Below, piece by piece: positions 42,049 through 42,099 of a stretch of 42,099 bases of DNA; within the stretch, counting starts at the first letter, position 1, and every line of letters begins with the position of its first letter. Source of the DNA: Deltaproteobacteria bacterium (GTDB taxonomy: Bacteria; Desulfobacterota; Syntrophobacteria; BM002). The stretch covers positions 2,479,363 to 2,521,461 of the forward strand of contig CP070735.1 of the NCBI GenBank assembly GCA_020347625.1, given 5' to 3'. The translations under genes and the position numbers were made by a program. The notes below the pieces were generated by a model. It was not told the origin of the DNA. It did no database searches and worked only from the letters and a program-made list of their open reading frames with translations.

Positions 42049-42099
42049 CCTCTGAACCATTTCCTTCCCGAGCGGCTGTGAGGATAATGATCTCAGCAG

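Overview
The window looks like chromosome from a Gram-negative anaerobe of the Desulfobacterota (old Deltaproteobacteria) type. This rests on gene content and order: selB, a two-subunit PyrD/PyrK dihydroorotate dehydrogenase, ftsK next to lolA, a siroheme dehydrogenase / CcsA-type protein / hemA cluster, a livHMGF branched-chain amino acid importer, and a sigma-54 two-component system. It is inferred from recognisable protein families, not from a 16S gene or a database match. No rRNA, tRNA, CRISPR array or intact insertion sequence was seen.

Layout. 1-975 (minus): the 5' part of an unrecognised gene that runs off the left edge. 976-1871: a gene-poor stretch with two adjacent hairpins and a minus-strand terminator. 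1872-5145: a secreted protein of unknown function, a PaaI-type thioesterase and SelB. 5261-9121 (minus): MBL hydrolase, PgeF, PyrK, PyrD. 9404-13084 (minus): FtsK, LolA, a small membrane protein. 13327-14082 (minus): PlsC. 14324-18001 (plus): SirC/Met8-like, CcsA-like, HemA, a Cys-rich small protein, TatA. 18390-20005 (minus): SSB and a lipid kinase. 20381-26774: YihY-like membrane protein, NagZ, a MurU-like nucleotidyltransferase, an AmgK-like kinase and Der; NagZ, MurU-like and AmgK-like together suggest cell-wall sugar recycling. 26927-34909: three LivJ-type binding proteins, a strong terminator, then livH, livM, livG, livF. 35418-38501: RarA and two TPR proteins. 38579-41762: a histidine kinase and a sigma-54 response regulator. 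41771-42048: three 11-bp repeats, a sigma-54 promoter and a strong terminator about 120 nt after the predicted start site.

Three things stand out. First, LivG carries about 140 extra residues, largely hydrophobic, between its Walker A motif and Q-loop. Second, the response regulator has a winged-helix-like C-terminus in place of the usual Fis-type HTH, and is followed by a possible enhancer, a sigma-54 promoter and a terminator that together would make a short RNA (or an 18-residue hydrophobic peptide). Third, many gene junctions hold low-complexity, word-like repeats, often as inverted arms. Some have been taken into coding sequence, supplying starts (LolA, first binding protein) or C-terminal tails (PyrD, AmgK-like, RarA).

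Start codons were chosen from family alignments recalled from memory and from visible Shine-Dalgarno sites. Where the chosen start differs from the longest open frame, this is stated.
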